A DNA stretch of 64,000 nt from Solimonas marina (GCF_012241385.1 NZ_JAAVXB010000012.1:1-64000); one strand, 5' to 3'; shown: positions 6,018 to 14,811, numbered from the stretch's first letter. Made by a program: numbers and translations. Notes: generated by a model not told the origin, from the sequence alone.

Positions 6018-7745
6018 TTACTGAAGCGAGAAGACGTAGAGGTGGCCACCGACCGGAATGTCCATCACTTCCGGCACCATATCGCCGCCCCAGATCGGAA
6101 TGCCGCCGCCCCAGCCGGCCCACACGGCGACGTACTGCTTGCCGTTGACGCGGTAGGTGGTCGGCACGCCGATGATGCCGGACGACAGCTTGTCGCTCTT
6201 CCACAGCACCTTGCCGGTCTTGGCGTCGAAGGCCATGAAGTAGCCGTCGGCCGAGCCGGAGAACACCAGGCCGCCGGCCGTGGCCAGCGTACCGTCGCTC
6301 CACGGCAGCGCGCTTTCGTAGTTCCAGACCTGCTTGCCGGTGTTGAGGTCGATGGCCTGCACCGCGCCCCAGTTCTTGTTGTCCGGGTCATGAACGACCT
6401 TGAACGACTCGCCGAGGAACGGCAGACCGGCCTTGTAGTTGACGGTACCGCCCTTCATCGTCATGCACGAGTGCAGCGTCGGCACATAGGCCATGTGCGT
6501 TTCCGGGCTGACCGAGATCGGCCACCAGTTCTTGCCGCCGAGGAAGCTCGGGCAGGTGAAGATCTCCTTGTCGACCGTCGGACGCTTGTCGTCGTCGGTG
6601 ACCGGCTCGCCGTTCTCGAAGTGAGAGACGGACGTGGCGTGCGCGAACTTCTCGGCATAGATCAGCTTGCCGTTGGTGCGGTCGATCGCATAGAACCAGC
6701 CGTTGCGGCTGGCCGAGACGATGGCCTTGTACGGCTTGCCGTCATGGGTGATGTCGACCATCACTGTTTCATTGGTGCCGTCGTAATCCCAGGTGTCGTT
6801 CGGCGTGTACTGGTAGTGCCACTTGACCTTGCCGCTGTCCGGATTCATGGCGATCACCGAATCCGTGTACAGGTTCTTGCCCGGACGCAGCGTCGCCAGC
6901 CACGGGCCCGGGTTGCCGACGCCCCAGAACAGCGTGTCGGTTTCGGCGTCGTAGGTGCCGGTCAGCCAAGCGGCGCCGCCGCCGGTCTTATACGCGCCTT
7001 TCGGCCAGGTATCGCCGCCCGGTTCGTTCGGCGCCGGGATGGTATGCGTCTTCCACGCCATCTTGCCGGTCTTGGCATCGAGCGCTTCGATGAAGCCGCG
7101 CGCGCCGTATTCGCCGCCGGACACGCCGACCACGACCTTGCCCTTGACGATCAGCGGTGCCAGCGTCATCGCATAGCCGACGTCCGGAGCCTGCAGTTTC
7201 TCCTGCCACTTGACCTTGCCGGTCTTGGCGTCGAGGGCGACGACGTAGTTGTCGAGCGTTGCCATGTAGACGTCGTCACCGTACAGCGCGACGCCGCGAT
7301 TGACGACGTCGCAGCAGATCGTCTTGAGGCCGACCTTGGACAGGTCGTGCACGTACTTCCACAACACCTTGCCGCTGGTCGCGTCGAGCGCGATCAGCTG
7401 GTTCTTCGGCGTGGTGATGAACATCATGTTGCCGTTGACGATCGGCGCTGCTTCGTGACCGGTCTTCAGGCCGCTCTCATAGTCGAACGCGACCTTGAGC
7501 TTGGTGACGTTGCCGGTGTTGATGTCCTTGAACGGGGCGTAGCCGCTGCTGGTGTAGTCGCGGCGATACATCAGCCAGCCATTGTCGCTGGCGGCATTGG
7601 CGAGTCGGGCATCGGTGACGGGCGGATACGCATCGGACGCCGCGGCGCCGATGCCGGGGGCCAGTACCGACGCGATCGCGGCGCCGCACAGCAACAGCCG
7701 TCGTAGCGGCTGTCGGCCAGCGGCACGAGTCGTGGTCACTCTCAT
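6018..7745 (-). CDS. PQQ-dependent alcohol dehydrogenase, lanthanide (XoxF/ExaF) type
   Basis: This encodes a 575-residue periplasmic quinoprotein that oxidises a primary alcohol to aldehyde. It has a signal peptide (to about residue 36), repeated tryptophan-docking propeller motifs (ALDAKTGKVKW, DAKTGKMAW, DAKTGKVLW), and the adjacent-cysteine ring C144-C145 that clamps PQQ. Likely metal ligands are E212 (SGGEYG), N278 (GVGNPGPW) and catalytic D320 in NDTWDYDG. The second Asp, D322, is the hallmark of lanthanide-dependent enzymes; calcium enzymes have Ala or Ser there. The start has a good ribosome site (GAGGAGA, 5-7 nt before ATG). It heads a two-gene operon with the cytochrome fusion. Exact alcohol unknown. 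Confidence 0.88.
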   Translation of the reverse strand: MRVTTTRAAGRQPLRRLLLCGAAIASVLAPGIGAAASDAYPPVTDARLANAASDNGWLMYRRDYTSSGYAPFKDINTGNVTKLKVAFDYESGLKTGHEAAPIVNGNMMFITTPKNQLIALDATSGKVLWKYVHDLSKVGLKTICCDVVNRGVALYGDDVYMATLDNYVVALDAKTGKVKWQEKLQAPDVGYAMTLAPLIVKGKVVVGVSGGEYGARGFIEALDAKTGKMAWKTHTIPAPNEPGGDTWPKGAYKTGGGAAWLTGTYDAETDTLFWGVGNPGPWLATLRPGKNLYTDSVIAMNPDSGKVKWHYQYTPNDTWDYDGTNETVMVDITHDGKPYKAIVSASRNGWFYAIDRTNGKLIYAEKFAHATSVSHFENGEPVTDDDKRPTVDKEIFTCPSFLGGKNWWPISVSPETHMAYVPTLHSCMTMKGGTVNYKAGLPFLGESFKVVHDPDNKNWGAVQAIDLNTGKQVWNYESALPWSDGTLATAGGLVFSGSADGYFMAFDAKTGKVLWKSDKLSSGIIGVPTTYRVNGKQYVAVWAGWGGGIPIWGGDMVPEVMDIPVGGHLYVFSLQ

Positions 7746-8213
7746 CGTGTTCTCCTCATTTTCGTTGTGCCCGGACGGGCAGTTCGGGTGTCATGCGTGC
7801 GTCCGTCACGGGCAGGCCGGCGGGGCACGGGGCCGCTCAAAAGCAACTTCGATGCCAGCCGCGGCGGCGCGCGCAGATGCCGGTAAATGCAGGGTTTTGT
7901 GCGCTTGACCCGAGCGCTGGACGGGCCGTCGCGACGGCGTTGCTGCACAGCCTGTCCTGAGCGTGTAGCAAACTGTCACCCCCTGGCGACGACACACCGT
8001 CGCGCCGCCCATATCGCGCCGCCGGTCGCTCGCCCGGATGCGCCGGTCGGCTGATGTTGCGCCGGCGCGGCCCGTGTGACAGCGGGCGTGCGGACGCTGA
8101 CACAGGGTTGTCCCGTTGCCGGTCGTGACACCGCGGCTCAGCCGCATTCCCCGCGACGTGCCTGCAACGAAAAGATTTTGAAAAACATCACGTAGCGCGT
8201 GGCGGGCGCGATT

Positions 8214-8230
8214 GGCATATCGCTTGCTCC
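8214..8230 (+). promoter_or_regulatory. candidate sigma-54 (-24/-12) promoter for the porin gene
   Basis: TTGGCATATCGCTTGCT matches the RpoN consensus TTGGCAC-N5-TTGCT with one mismatch. The invariant GG (8216-8217) and GC (8228-8229) are exactly 10 nt apart. Transcription would start near 8241, giving a leader of about 130 nt before the porin ATG at 8370. An enhancer-binding activator is not present in the window. Confidence 0.6.
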
Positions 8231-8315
8231 CGGCCGCCGCGCTGCCGCGGGCGTGTTCGACCAAGGGACCGCTGGGGACCGGTCGGCGCGTATAGGAAGA
8301 CCGCGGGGCGCTGAC

Positions 8316-8338
8316 GCCGTCCGAACCAAACGGACGGC
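8316..8338. repeat. perfect inverted repeat in the porin leader
   Basis: GCCGTCCG (8316-8323) and CGGACGGC (8331-8338) are perfect 8-bp arms around a 7-nt A-rich loop. The element lies 31 bp before the porin start codon, inside the predicted transcript. It could be an RNA hairpin controlling translation or an operator. Confidence 0.5.
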
Positions 8339-8369
8339 GATGATCATTCGAAAAGAGGAGAGCGCTTCA

Positions 8370-9605
8370 ATGAAACATGCGAATCCACGTCTGCTCGTGG
8401 GGCTGGCGGCTGCGTCACTGTTTGCAACGGGTAGTGCGCAGGCGCTGGACCTGGAGGCAGGGGACTGGACGTTTACGGCCAACGGCAACGTCAACGTCCA
8501 TTACATCCACTCGACCTGCGAGAACCATCCGGAAGCGATCACCACGGTCGGCGGCGCCTGCACGGTTGATGCCGGCGGCGAAAAGAACACCTCGTCGGTC
8601 AGCAACGGCCTGTTGCCGGCGGCGCTGGTGTTTGGCGCCAAGACCCAGCAGAAGGGCTACGACATCGGCGTGACCTTCGGCCTGTATCCGGGCATCAGCA
8701 CCAATGACGGCGGCAGCCCGAACGTGCAGCAGGACGGCACGGCGCTGGCGAACACCGCGCTCGGCACCACCGGACTCGATGTGCGCCAGGTGTTCATGAC
8801 CATCGGCAACGCCGACATCGGCACGTTCACGCTGGGTCGCAACTTCGGCCTGTTCGGCTTCGACGCGATCATCAACGACATGACCTTGCCCGGCGTCGGC
8901 GTCGGCGGCAGCGCGTCGACCGGTGCGCCGTCCAACACTACGCTCGGCTCGATCGGCTTCGGCTACATCTACACCGACACGCTGGCACAGATGAACTACA
9001 CGACGCCGGACTTCAGCGGTTTCACCGCCACGGTCGGTATTTTCAACCCGGTGCAACCGCTACTGCAGGGCACGGCCACCGCCGAAGGCGCGCCAGGCTT
9101 TCACGGCAAGCTGGTCTACAAGAACGGCGGCTATTACCTGTCGTCGAGCGTCATCACGCAGACCCAGCACCTGCCGAGCGGCGAGGACTACCGCGCGTTC
9201 GGCGTCGACGTCACCGGCAAGGCAGCGCTCGGTCCGGTCAACCTGCTGGCGAGCTACTACCACGGCAGTGGCATGGGCACGACCGGTTTGTTCGTGCTCG
9301 GCGACGACGGCAGCGGCAACAAGCGCGACTCCGACGGCTATCTGCTGCAGGCGACCTACCAGCTCAACGACACCAAGTTCGGCGTCAACTACGGCGTCAG
9401 CGAACTCGATTACGCCAACGCCGCTGATCGCGCGGCGGTGCCGAGCCTGCTGAAGAAGAACAGCAAGGTCACGGCCGGCGTCTACCACTCGCTGACGCCG
9501 AACCTGACGCTGCTCGCCGAGTTCAGCGACGTGAAGACCGAAGCGCACAACGGTGCCGACAATCACAGCAACAACTTCAACGTGGGTGCGTATCTGTCGT
9601 TCTAG
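8370..9605 (+). CDS. outer-membrane porin (general trimeric type)
   Basis: This encodes a 411-residue outer-membrane protein with a signal peptide ending GSAQA (about residue 25). It is followed by alternating amphipathic strands and a C-terminal strand ending in Phe (NNFNVGAYLSF), the BAM recognition signal. FTLGRNFGLFGFDA and similar glycine/aromatic strands are typical of 16-stranded trimeric porins. The ATG at 8370 has GAGGAG 9 nt upstream, and the frame open further upstream lacks a start with these features. Its divergent placement next to the PQQ dehydrogenase suggests it admits the alcohol substrate or metal complexes. A terminator follows. Confidence 0.8.
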   Translation: MKHANPRLLVGLAAASLFATGSAQALDLEAGDWTFTANGNVNVHYIHSTCENHPEAITTVGGACTVDAGGEKNTSSVSNGLLPAALVFGAKTQQKGYDIGVTFGLYPGISTNDGGSPNVQQDGTALANTALGTTGLDVRQVFMTIGNADIGTFTLGRNFGLFGFDAIINDMTLPGVGVGGSASTGAPSNTTLGSIGFGYIYTDTLAQMNYTTPDFSGFTATVGIFNPVQPLLQGTATAEGAPGFHGKLVYKNGGYYLSSSVITQTQHLPSGEDYRAFGVDVTGKAALGPVNLLASYYHGSGMGTTGLFVLGDDGSGNKRDSDGYLLQATYQLNDTKFGVNYGVSELDYANAADRAAVPSLLKKNSKVTAGVYHSLTPNLTLLAEFSDVKTEAHNGADNHSNNFNVGAYLSF

Positions 9606-9627
9606 CTCGTAGTGCCTCTGCCAGGGA

Positions 9628-9657
9628 GAGGGCCGAATCCAGATTCGGCCCTCTTTT
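9628..9657 (+). terminator. rho-independent terminator after the porin
   Basis: GAGGGCCGAATC (9628-9639) and GATTCGGCCCTC (9642-9653) form a 12-bp stem followed by TTTT. It lies 23 bp past the porin stop codon. Confidence 0.85.
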
Positions 9658-9693
9658 GCGTTGAGTGCCAATCGCGCCGTAATGCTGATGGCT

Positions 9694-10026
9694 TCAGGCG
9701 TACTCGCTGCGGCGCGGGGTGAACACGTCGAGATTGAGTACGGGTTCATCGCCAACGACTTCGCCCCAGTGCTCGACGTTCGATGGAATGCGAAGAACGC
9801 TGCCAGGCCCGAGCAATTTTTCTTCCCCACCGACGACGAAGCGAATGCGGCCTGCAAGGATGTACGCGATCTGCTCGTGCGGGTGTGAGTGGGGACGGGG
9901 CTCGTGGCCCGGCATCAGGCGGTTGAGTGCGACGGTTGCGCCATCACCGGAAAAGGCCTTGCGCTCGACACCGTCGCGAACGGGCGTCCAGGGAATGGTC
10001 TCCCAGTCCACGCTTTCAAGATTCAT
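9694..10026 (-). CDS. cupin domain protein next to the IclR regulator
   Basis: This encodes a 110-residue cupin. Motif 1 is PRPHSHPHEQIAYILAGRI, with His and Glu metal ligands, and motif 2 is GPGSVLRIPSNVEHWGEV. It is a complete single-domain metal cupin of the dioxygenase-like or sugar-binding superfamily. It starts 37 bp after the stop of the IclR regulator gene on the same strand, so it is probably in the same transcript and may act on the substrate or an intermediate of the divergent HyuAB operon. The specific reaction cannot be read from sequence. Confidence 0.75.
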   Translation of the reverse strand: MNLESVDWETIPWTPVRDGVERKAFSGDGATVALNRLMPGHEPRPHSHPHEQIAYILAGRIRFVVGGEEKLLGPGSVLRIPSNVEHWGEVVGDEPVLNLDVFTPRRSEYA

Positions 10027-10063
10027 TGTTACTGGCTCCTAGGGTTGGGGGGTGGTGGCGGCG

Positions 10064-10882
10064 TTATCGCCGCCATCCACAAGCACTCGAGACTGCACGC
10101 GCGCATTGCACGACCGCATCAATCTGCTCGGGCAGCGGTGGTGAAGGAATGAACTGCAGCGATCCGACGATCGCGACCGAGGCGATGAGTTCGCCGCGGT
10201 GGTCGAAGACGGGCGCCGCCAGTGCGTTGACCCCATCAACCATTTCATTCGGCGCCATCGCCCAGCCACGTGCGCGGATCAATTCGATTTCGCGTCGTAT
10301 GGTTGGCACCGAGGTGCGAACTTCGCCGGACCACGATTTCAGCGGGCCTGCCAGCACCTTGTCCGTCAATTCGTGAGGCCCAAAGGCGAGCCAGACGCGT
10401 CCGTGCGCGCTGGCGTGAAAGTCGAAGCGCGTCCCGCGCGGGGTGCCGAACTCAATGATGGAGCGCCCTTCCACTCTTTCCATCACGATCAGTTCTTCGC
10501 CGACGAGCGTGCAGATCGTCGCGGACTGCGATGTCTTGTCTCGTAACTGGATGAGATGCGGCTTGCTGGTCGCGATCACGTCGAATTGCTGCTGGACCGC
10601 TTCGCCCAGGGTCATGAGCTTGACGCCGGCTGCGTAGTAGCCGGTGCGTGCGTCCTGCCACGCGAATCCATGGCGAATCAGCGTGGTGAGATGCCGATAA
10701 ATCGTCGGCTTCGTCGCCCCCAGTGCTTTGGCTATTTCCCCAAGGCTCATCGGCGCGTGGCGCAACGCCAGCAACTCTACGGCGCGAAGCGCGAGATCCA
10801 AGGTACTGGTCCCCGATTCACGCGGGCGCTGGGCCGATGCTTCTGCTTTTTCCATTTCGATATTTAAAACGATCTTTTGCAT
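10064..10882 (-). CDS. IclR-family transcriptional regulator
   Basis: This encodes a 272-residue regulator. The N-terminal winged helix-turn-helix spans about residues 26-75 of this reading (MSLGEIAKALGATKPTIYRH). The C-terminal effector domain follows (ERVEGRSIIEFGTPRGTRFD; LAAPVFDHRGELIASVAIVG), the usual IclR layout. The start is uncertain: ATG 10882 or ATG 10855 both fit, and neither has a strong ribosome site; an ATG at 10933 seems too long. It is divergent from the HyuA operon, with a palindrome at the facing promoter, so it is the likely repressor, induced by a small aromatic or keto acid. Confidence 0.85.
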   Translation of the reverse strand: MQKIVLNIEMEKAEASAQRPRESGTSTLDLALRAVELLALRHAPMSLGEIAKALGATKPTIYRHLTTLIRHGFAWQDARTGYYAAGVKLMTLGEAVQQQFDVIATSKPHLIQLRDKTSQSATICTLVGEELIVMERVEGRSIIEFGTPRGTRFDFHASAHGRVWLAFGPHELTDKVLAGPLKSWSGEVRTSVPTIRREIELIRARGWAMAPNEMVDGVNALAAPVFDHRGELIASVAIVGSLQFIPSPPLPEQIDAVVQCARAVSSACGWRR

Positions 10883-10953
10883 ATGACAGCGGGATGGCGA
10901 GTGTCTTGTCAAATGGGTTATCGAGCAGGTCAAGAGTTTCGAAGAGAAAGCGC

Positions 10954-10983
10954 TTGACGAGGCGCTCCGAGGCTGCGTATATT
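10954..10983 (+). promoter_or_regulatory. sigma-70-type promoter of the HyuAB operon
   Basis: The -35 box TTGACG (10954-10959) and -10 box TATATT (10978-10983) are separated by 18 nt. Transcription would start near 10990, about 95 nt before the HyuA start codon and at the edge of the palindrome at 10993-11009. Confidence 0.65.
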
Positions 10984-10992
10984 TTTTAAAAG

Positions 10993-11020
10993 ACGAAACG
11001 ATGTTTCGTTATATGAAACG
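10993..11020. promoter_or_regulatory. palindromic operator candidate for the IclR regulator
   Basis: ACGAAAC-GAT-GTTTCGT (10993-11009) is a perfect 17-bp palindrome placed at the predicted transcription start. An extra half-site TGAAACG follows at 11014-11020. The position fits repression of the operon by the divergent IclR-family protein. Confidence 0.6.
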
Positions 11021-11082
11021 ACTGAATCCGCGCCACGCCAGATCCCGTGCCGGCCGTGGCCATGTCCAAAGGAGAGAGAGTT

Positions 11083-13161
11083 TTGGCTTACTCGTTAGCC
11101 GTCGATATCGGCGGAACATTCACCGACATCGTTTTGCGCCATTCCGATGGTCACTTGTCGGTCGACAAGACACTGACCACGCATCACGACCTGCTCGAAG
11201 GATTCTTTCGTGGCGTTCACGCCGTTCTTGCCAAGGCCGGCATCTCGAGCGCCGACGTGACCGGTGTGGTGGTGCATGCGACAACGATCGTCACCAATGC
11301 TTTGATCGAGCGTAAGGGTCTTCCGACGGCCCTGGTCACGACCGAAGGCTTTCGTGATGTCCTGACCATTCGCAACGAGCATCGTTACGACATGTACGAT
11401 CCTCAGATCGAATATCCAGAGCCGCTCGTGGCGGAGCCGCTGACGTTCGGGCTGCGCGAACGCATCCTCGCCGACGGTACGGTTTCACAGGAGATCGATG
11501 CCGGGGAGGTTGCGGCGCTGGCAGACAAGCTGCGCCAAGGCGGCGCCAAGGCGGTTGCGGTATGTCTGCTCAACAGCTACTCAAATCCGGCGCACGAAGC
11601 ATTTGTCGCAGCCGAGCTGACGCGCCTGCTCGACGACACGTTCATCTGTACGTCGTCCGACATCGCCCCGCAAATTCGCGAATATCACCGGGCGTCGACG
11701 ACGGCCGTAAATGCCTACGCGATGCCGATCTCCCAGCCCTATCTGCGCCGGCTGGCCGATCGTCTGCGAGACGAGAATTTCGCCAATAGCCCGCTGATCA
11801 TGCTGTCCTCCGGCGGCATCGTCGGTGCGGAAACAGCCGGTCGCAATCCGGTACGCATGATCGAGAGCGGGCCGGCGGCGGGCGCGCTGGCCGCTTGTTA
11901 TTACGCCACCCTGCTCGGTATCGACCGGCTGATGTCGTTCGATATGGGCGGCACGACGGCCAAGGCCTGCCTGATCGAGGATCGCACCCCGCTGGTCACC
12001 GGATTGTTCGAGGTTGATCGCCGCTATCGATTCAAGGACGGCAGCGGTATTCCCGTGACCGTGCCGTCCATCGATCTCATCGAGATCGGCGCGGGCGGCG
12101 GCTCGATTGCCCACGTCGATGAACTCGGCCTGCTGAAGGTGGGGCCGGAGAGCGCCGGGTCCCAGCCGGGGCCGGCCTGCTACGGCCGCGGTGGCGAGTC
12201 ACCGACGGTGACCGATGCCAATCTGATGCTGGGTCTGATCGATGCGAACAACTTCCTCGGCGGCGACATGTCGCTCGACAAGTCCGCGACCGAAGCTGCG
12301 ATGGGGCGTCTGGCTGCAGCGATCGATGTGGACGCCGTACATGCTGCGCGCGGGATTTATCGGGTCGTGACGGAAGCGATGGCAGGCGCTGCGCGGACCC
12401 ACGCCACCGATCGTGGCGTCGATTACCGCGGCATGCCGTTGTTCGCATTTGGTGGTGCCGGAGCGCTGCATGCCTGCGCGGTGGCCGAGCTTCTGGAAAG
12501 CACGGAAGTCATCGTGCCGCCGCAATCGAGCGTGCTGTCGGCGTTCGGCACGTTGGTGACGCCGGCCCGACTTGATCTCGTGCGCAGCGGCTTGGTTCGC
12601 GTCGACCAGATCGATTGGGACGCCGCAACCGAAGTGCTCGACAAGCTTGCAGAAGAGGGCGTCGCCGCCCTTGCGGAAGCAGGCTGCTCCGCGAAGGACG
12701 TCGTGACGCTGATCGGCGCCGACATGCGCTATGCGGGGCAACAGCATGAGGTGACCGTGACCTTCGAGGAAGATCCTCGCAAGGCACGTGATCCGGAAGC
12801 GCTGGTCCAGGCCTTCGAGACGGCCTATCGCGGCCTGTACGGGGTCAATCCCACCGATGTGCAGGTCGAAATCGTCACGTGGCGCGTCACCGCTCGTGGA
12901 CCGCTGATCGAAGCACGTCTCGCGGCCGATCTTCGCCAGCAGCCGGGCAAGCCCAAGGCCAAGCGCCCCGTTCTGGCCTGGGACGACGATGGCGTCGCCG
13001 AGGTGTGGGAACGCTCCCAGATTGCGGTGGGCCAGGAGCTTGCAGGCCCTGTCGTGATCGAAGAACGCGAAACCACGACTGCCGTGCCGCCAGGTTGGAC
13101 GGCAACCATTAATTCGATCGGCTGCATCGTGGCGCGCAAAAACCGCGCTGCCCAGGCCTGA
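11083..13161 (+). CDS. hydantoinase/oxoprolinase family HyuA-like subunit
   Basis: This encodes a 692-residue ATP-binding subunit of the HyuA family, which includes N-methylhydantoinase A, 5-oxoprolinase, caprolactamase and the ATP-dependent acetone and acetophenone carboxylases. The ASKHA phosphate loops are present: AVDIGGTFTDIV near the N-terminus and MSFDMGGTTAKACLIED near residue 290. GMPLFAFGGAGALHACA lies near residue 455. I choose TTG 11083 because AAAGGAGAG lies just upstream; an in-frame ATG at 11062 precedes that ribosome site. It is the first gene of an operon with HyuB, aldolase, transporter, porin, thiolase and CoA-transferase. Substrate unknown; phosphorylation of a ketone or lactam carbonyl is the expected chemistry. 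Confidence 0.85.
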   Translation: MAYSLAVDIGGTFTDIVLRHSDGHLSVDKTLTTHHDLLEGFFRGVHAVLAKAGISSADVTGVVVHATTIVTNALIERKGLPTALVTTEGFRDVLTIRNEHRYDMYDPQIEYPEPLVAEPLTFGLRERILADGTVSQEIDAGEVAALADKLRQGGAKAVAVCLLNSYSNPAHEAFVAAELTRLLDDTFICTSSDIAPQIREYHRASTTAVNAYAMPISQPYLRRLADRLRDENFANSPLIMLSSGGIVGAETAGRNPVRMIESGPAAGALAACYYATLLGIDRLMSFDMGGTTAKACLIEDRTPLVTGLFEVDRRYRFKDGSGIPVTVPSIDLIEIGAGGGSIAHVDELGLLKVGPESAGSQPGPACYGRGGESPTVTDANLMLGLIDANNFLGGDMSLDKSATEAAMGRLAAAIDVDAVHAARGIYRVVTEAMAGAARTHATDRGVDYRGMPLFAFGGAGALHACAVAELLESTEVIVPPQSSVLSAFGTLVTPARLDLVRSGLVRVDQIDWDAATEVLDKLAEEGVAALAEAGCSAKDVVTLIGADMRYAGQQHEVTVTFEEDPRKARDPEALVQAFETAYRGLYGVNPTDVQVEIVTWRVTARGPLIEARLAADLRQQPGKPKAKRPVLAWDDDGVAEVWERSQIAVGQELAGPVVIEERETTTAVPPGWTATINSIGCIVARKNRAAQA

Positions 13162-13178
13162 AGAGAGGACACCCCATC

Positions 13179-14738
13179 ATGATCGACAGCATCGAACTCG
13201 AAATTCTCTGGTCCAATCTCATCGGTATCGTGACCGAGCGCGCCAAGGCACTCCAGCGTATTGCCTTCAGCCCTGTTGTACGCGAGGCCGGAGACCTTGC
13301 CTATGCACTGTTCGACCAGCGTGGCCGCATGGTGGCGCAGGCCAACACCGGCACGCCGGGCCACATCAATTCGCTCGCCATCGCGGGTCGGCATCTGATC
13401 GGCATGTTCGAAGGAAAGTGTGAGCCGGGCGATGTGCTCATCACCAATGATCCCTGGCTCTCCGCTGGGCATTTCTTCGACATCACGATCCTGACGCCGA
13501 TCTTCCGCGGCGAGCGCTTGATCGCTTACGTCGGATCGACCATTCATCACACCGACATCGGCGGCTATGGAATCGGAGCGGGCGCCAGGGACGTGCACGA
13601 AGAAGGCCTGTGGATCCCGCCGCTGAAGTTCTACGAGCGTGGTCAACCCAACCGGACCTTGCACACCATCATCCAGCGCAACGTCCGCACGCCCGACGCG
13701 GTTTTCGGCGACTTCTCCGCGCAGGTCTCCAGCGGTCAGGCGGCCGCCAGCCACCTGGTGGCATTGTGCGAACGTTACGGTCACGATGATATTGAAGCGA
13801 TGTCCGACGCGATCATCGAGCGTTCGGAAGAAGCGATGCGCAATGTGATCCGCGCCCTGCCGGCTGGAACTTTTCATGGCGAAAGCAGCTTCGATGTGCC
13901 GGGCGATAAAGTCATCACGCTCAAAAGTGCGGTCACCATCGATAACCAAAGCGGCACGATTATCGTCGACTTCACGGGCAGCTCGGAGCAGACCGACACG
14001 GGCATCAATGTCGTGCTGAATTACACGCACGCCTATTCGACCTTTGCGATCCGGTCGTCGCTCAATCCGGAGCTGCCCAACAACACCGGAAGTCTGGCGC
14101 CGATTCAAGTCCGTGCCCCGGAAGGTTCGATCCTCAATTGCTCGTATCCGTCTCCCGTGAACGCGCGTCATGTGGTGGGGATGTACGTGCCGATGCCGAT
14201 CCTCAAGGCGCTGCATCAGGTCATCCCGGACAAGGTTCTGGCTGAAGGTTCGGGCGCCGTCTGGACGATGCAGGTGCAGGGCGTGCAAGCGACCGGCGAA
14301 GCGTTCACCTCGGCGATGTTCAATTACTCCGGCGGCATGGGCGCGCGCGCGGCCAAGCGCGGACTCGATGCCACTTGCTACCCGACCGGCGTCGCTGCCG
14401 TGCCGGTGGAAATTCTCGAGGCGGCAATGCCCATTGTGTTTGAACGCAAGGAACTGCGTCGCGGATCGGGCGGCGCCGGTCATACCCAGGGAGGCGACGG
14501 CCAGATCATCAAGTTTCGGATGAACACCAAGGCGCCTTGGTGGCTGAACGCCGTTCCGAGTCGCCTGAAGGAAGGGCCTGAAGGCGTTGGCGGTGGCGAG
14601 CCGGGCGCGCATGGGCGCTTTCTGGTCAACGACGATCCGGTGAGTTCCGTCCGCAAGCTGAAAATGGAGCCGGGTGACGTGGTGGTCCTCGAGACGCCAG
14701 GAGGCGGTGGCTACGGCGCAGCAGACGCAACGAAATAA
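13179..14738 (+). CDS. hydantoinase B/oxoprolinase family HyuB-like subunit
   Basis: This encodes a 519-residue partner of HyuA. Family signatures include ITNDPWLSAGHFFDIT (about residues 87-102), a metal-site-rich region YVGSTIHHTDIGGYG, PEGSILNCSYPSPVNARHV and the C-terminal ETPGGGGYGA. It starts 17 bp after HyuA behind GAGAGGA. The pair of about 690 and 520 residues matches N-methylhydantoinase-type heteromers. Acetone carboxylase has a larger B subunit and a third zinc subunit, which is absent here. It is predicted to be cytosolic and to form an ATP-dependent amidohydrolase or carboxylase complex. Confidence 0.85.
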   Translation: MIDSIELEILWSNLIGIVTERAKALQRIAFSPVVREAGDLAYALFDQRGRMVAQANTGTPGHINSLAIAGRHLIGMFEGKCEPGDVLITNDPWLSAGHFFDITILTPIFRGERLIAYVGSTIHHTDIGGYGIGAGARDVHEEGLWIPPLKFYERGQPNRTLHTIIQRNVRTPDAVFGDFSAQVSSGQAAASHLVALCERYGHDDIEAMSDAIIERSEEAMRNVIRALPAGTFHGESSFDVPGDKVITLKSAVTIDNQSGTIIVDFTGSSEQTDTGINVVLNYTHAYSTFAIRSSLNPELPNNTGSLAPIQVRAPEGSILNCSYPSPVNARHVVGMYVPMPILKALHQVIPDKVLAEGSGAVWTMQVQGVQATGEAFTSAMFNYSGGMGARAAKRGLDATCYPTGVAAVPVEILEAAMPIVFERKELRRGSGGAGHTQGGDGQIIKFRMNTKAPWWLNAVPSRLKEGPEGVGGGEPGAHGRFLVNDDPVSSVRKLKMEPGDVVVLETPGGGGYGAADATK

Positions 14739-14749
14739 GCGCGCTTAGC

Positions 14750-14785
14750 GCGAGGCCGGGCGCAGCACGAGATGCCCGGCCTCGC
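14750..14785. repeat. perfect GC hairpin between HyuB and aldolase genes
   Basis: GCGAGGCCGGGC (14750-14761) and GCCCGGCCTCGC (14774-14785) are perfect 12-bp arms with a 12-nt loop. There is no T tract, so it is more likely an RNA-processing or stability hairpin, or a partial rho-type attenuator, than a simple terminator. Confidence 0.7.
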
Positions 14786-14811
14786 GACATAAAAATGGAG
14801 GATGCGCGCCC

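Larger units (their letters stand above)
7746..8369. other. divergent intergenic region of the PQQ dehydrogenase and porin
   Basis: About 620 bp separate the divergent genes at 7745 (minus) and 8370 (plus). No convincing gene is present; open frames here have no ribosome sites or family features. It holds the sigma-54-type promoter at 8214-8230 and the inverted repeat at 8316-8338. The minus-strand promoter of the dehydrogenase was not pinned down. Confidence 0.6.

Noticed and set aside
5622-7706. A 694-codon plus-strand frame opposite the PQQ dehydrogenase
   Set aside because: Arg/Ala/Val-rich, low-complexity translation without motifs. The minus-strand gene has clear PQQ-binding and metal-site residues.
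7806-8264. A minus-strand frame of 152 codons in the PQQ dehydrogenase upstream region
   Set aside because: Its composition is compatible with random GC-rich sequence, it has no ribosome site, and it overlaps the sigma-54 promoter candidate.
12825-14612. A 595-codon minus-strand frame opposite HyuB
   Set aside because: No motif or ribosome site; the sense protein shows full HyuB signatures.
11083-14738. HyuA/HyuB as acetone carboxylase proper
   Set aside because: HyuB is too short (519 residues) and no zinc-containing third subunit gene is next to them. The general HyuAB assignment is kept, with substrate open.
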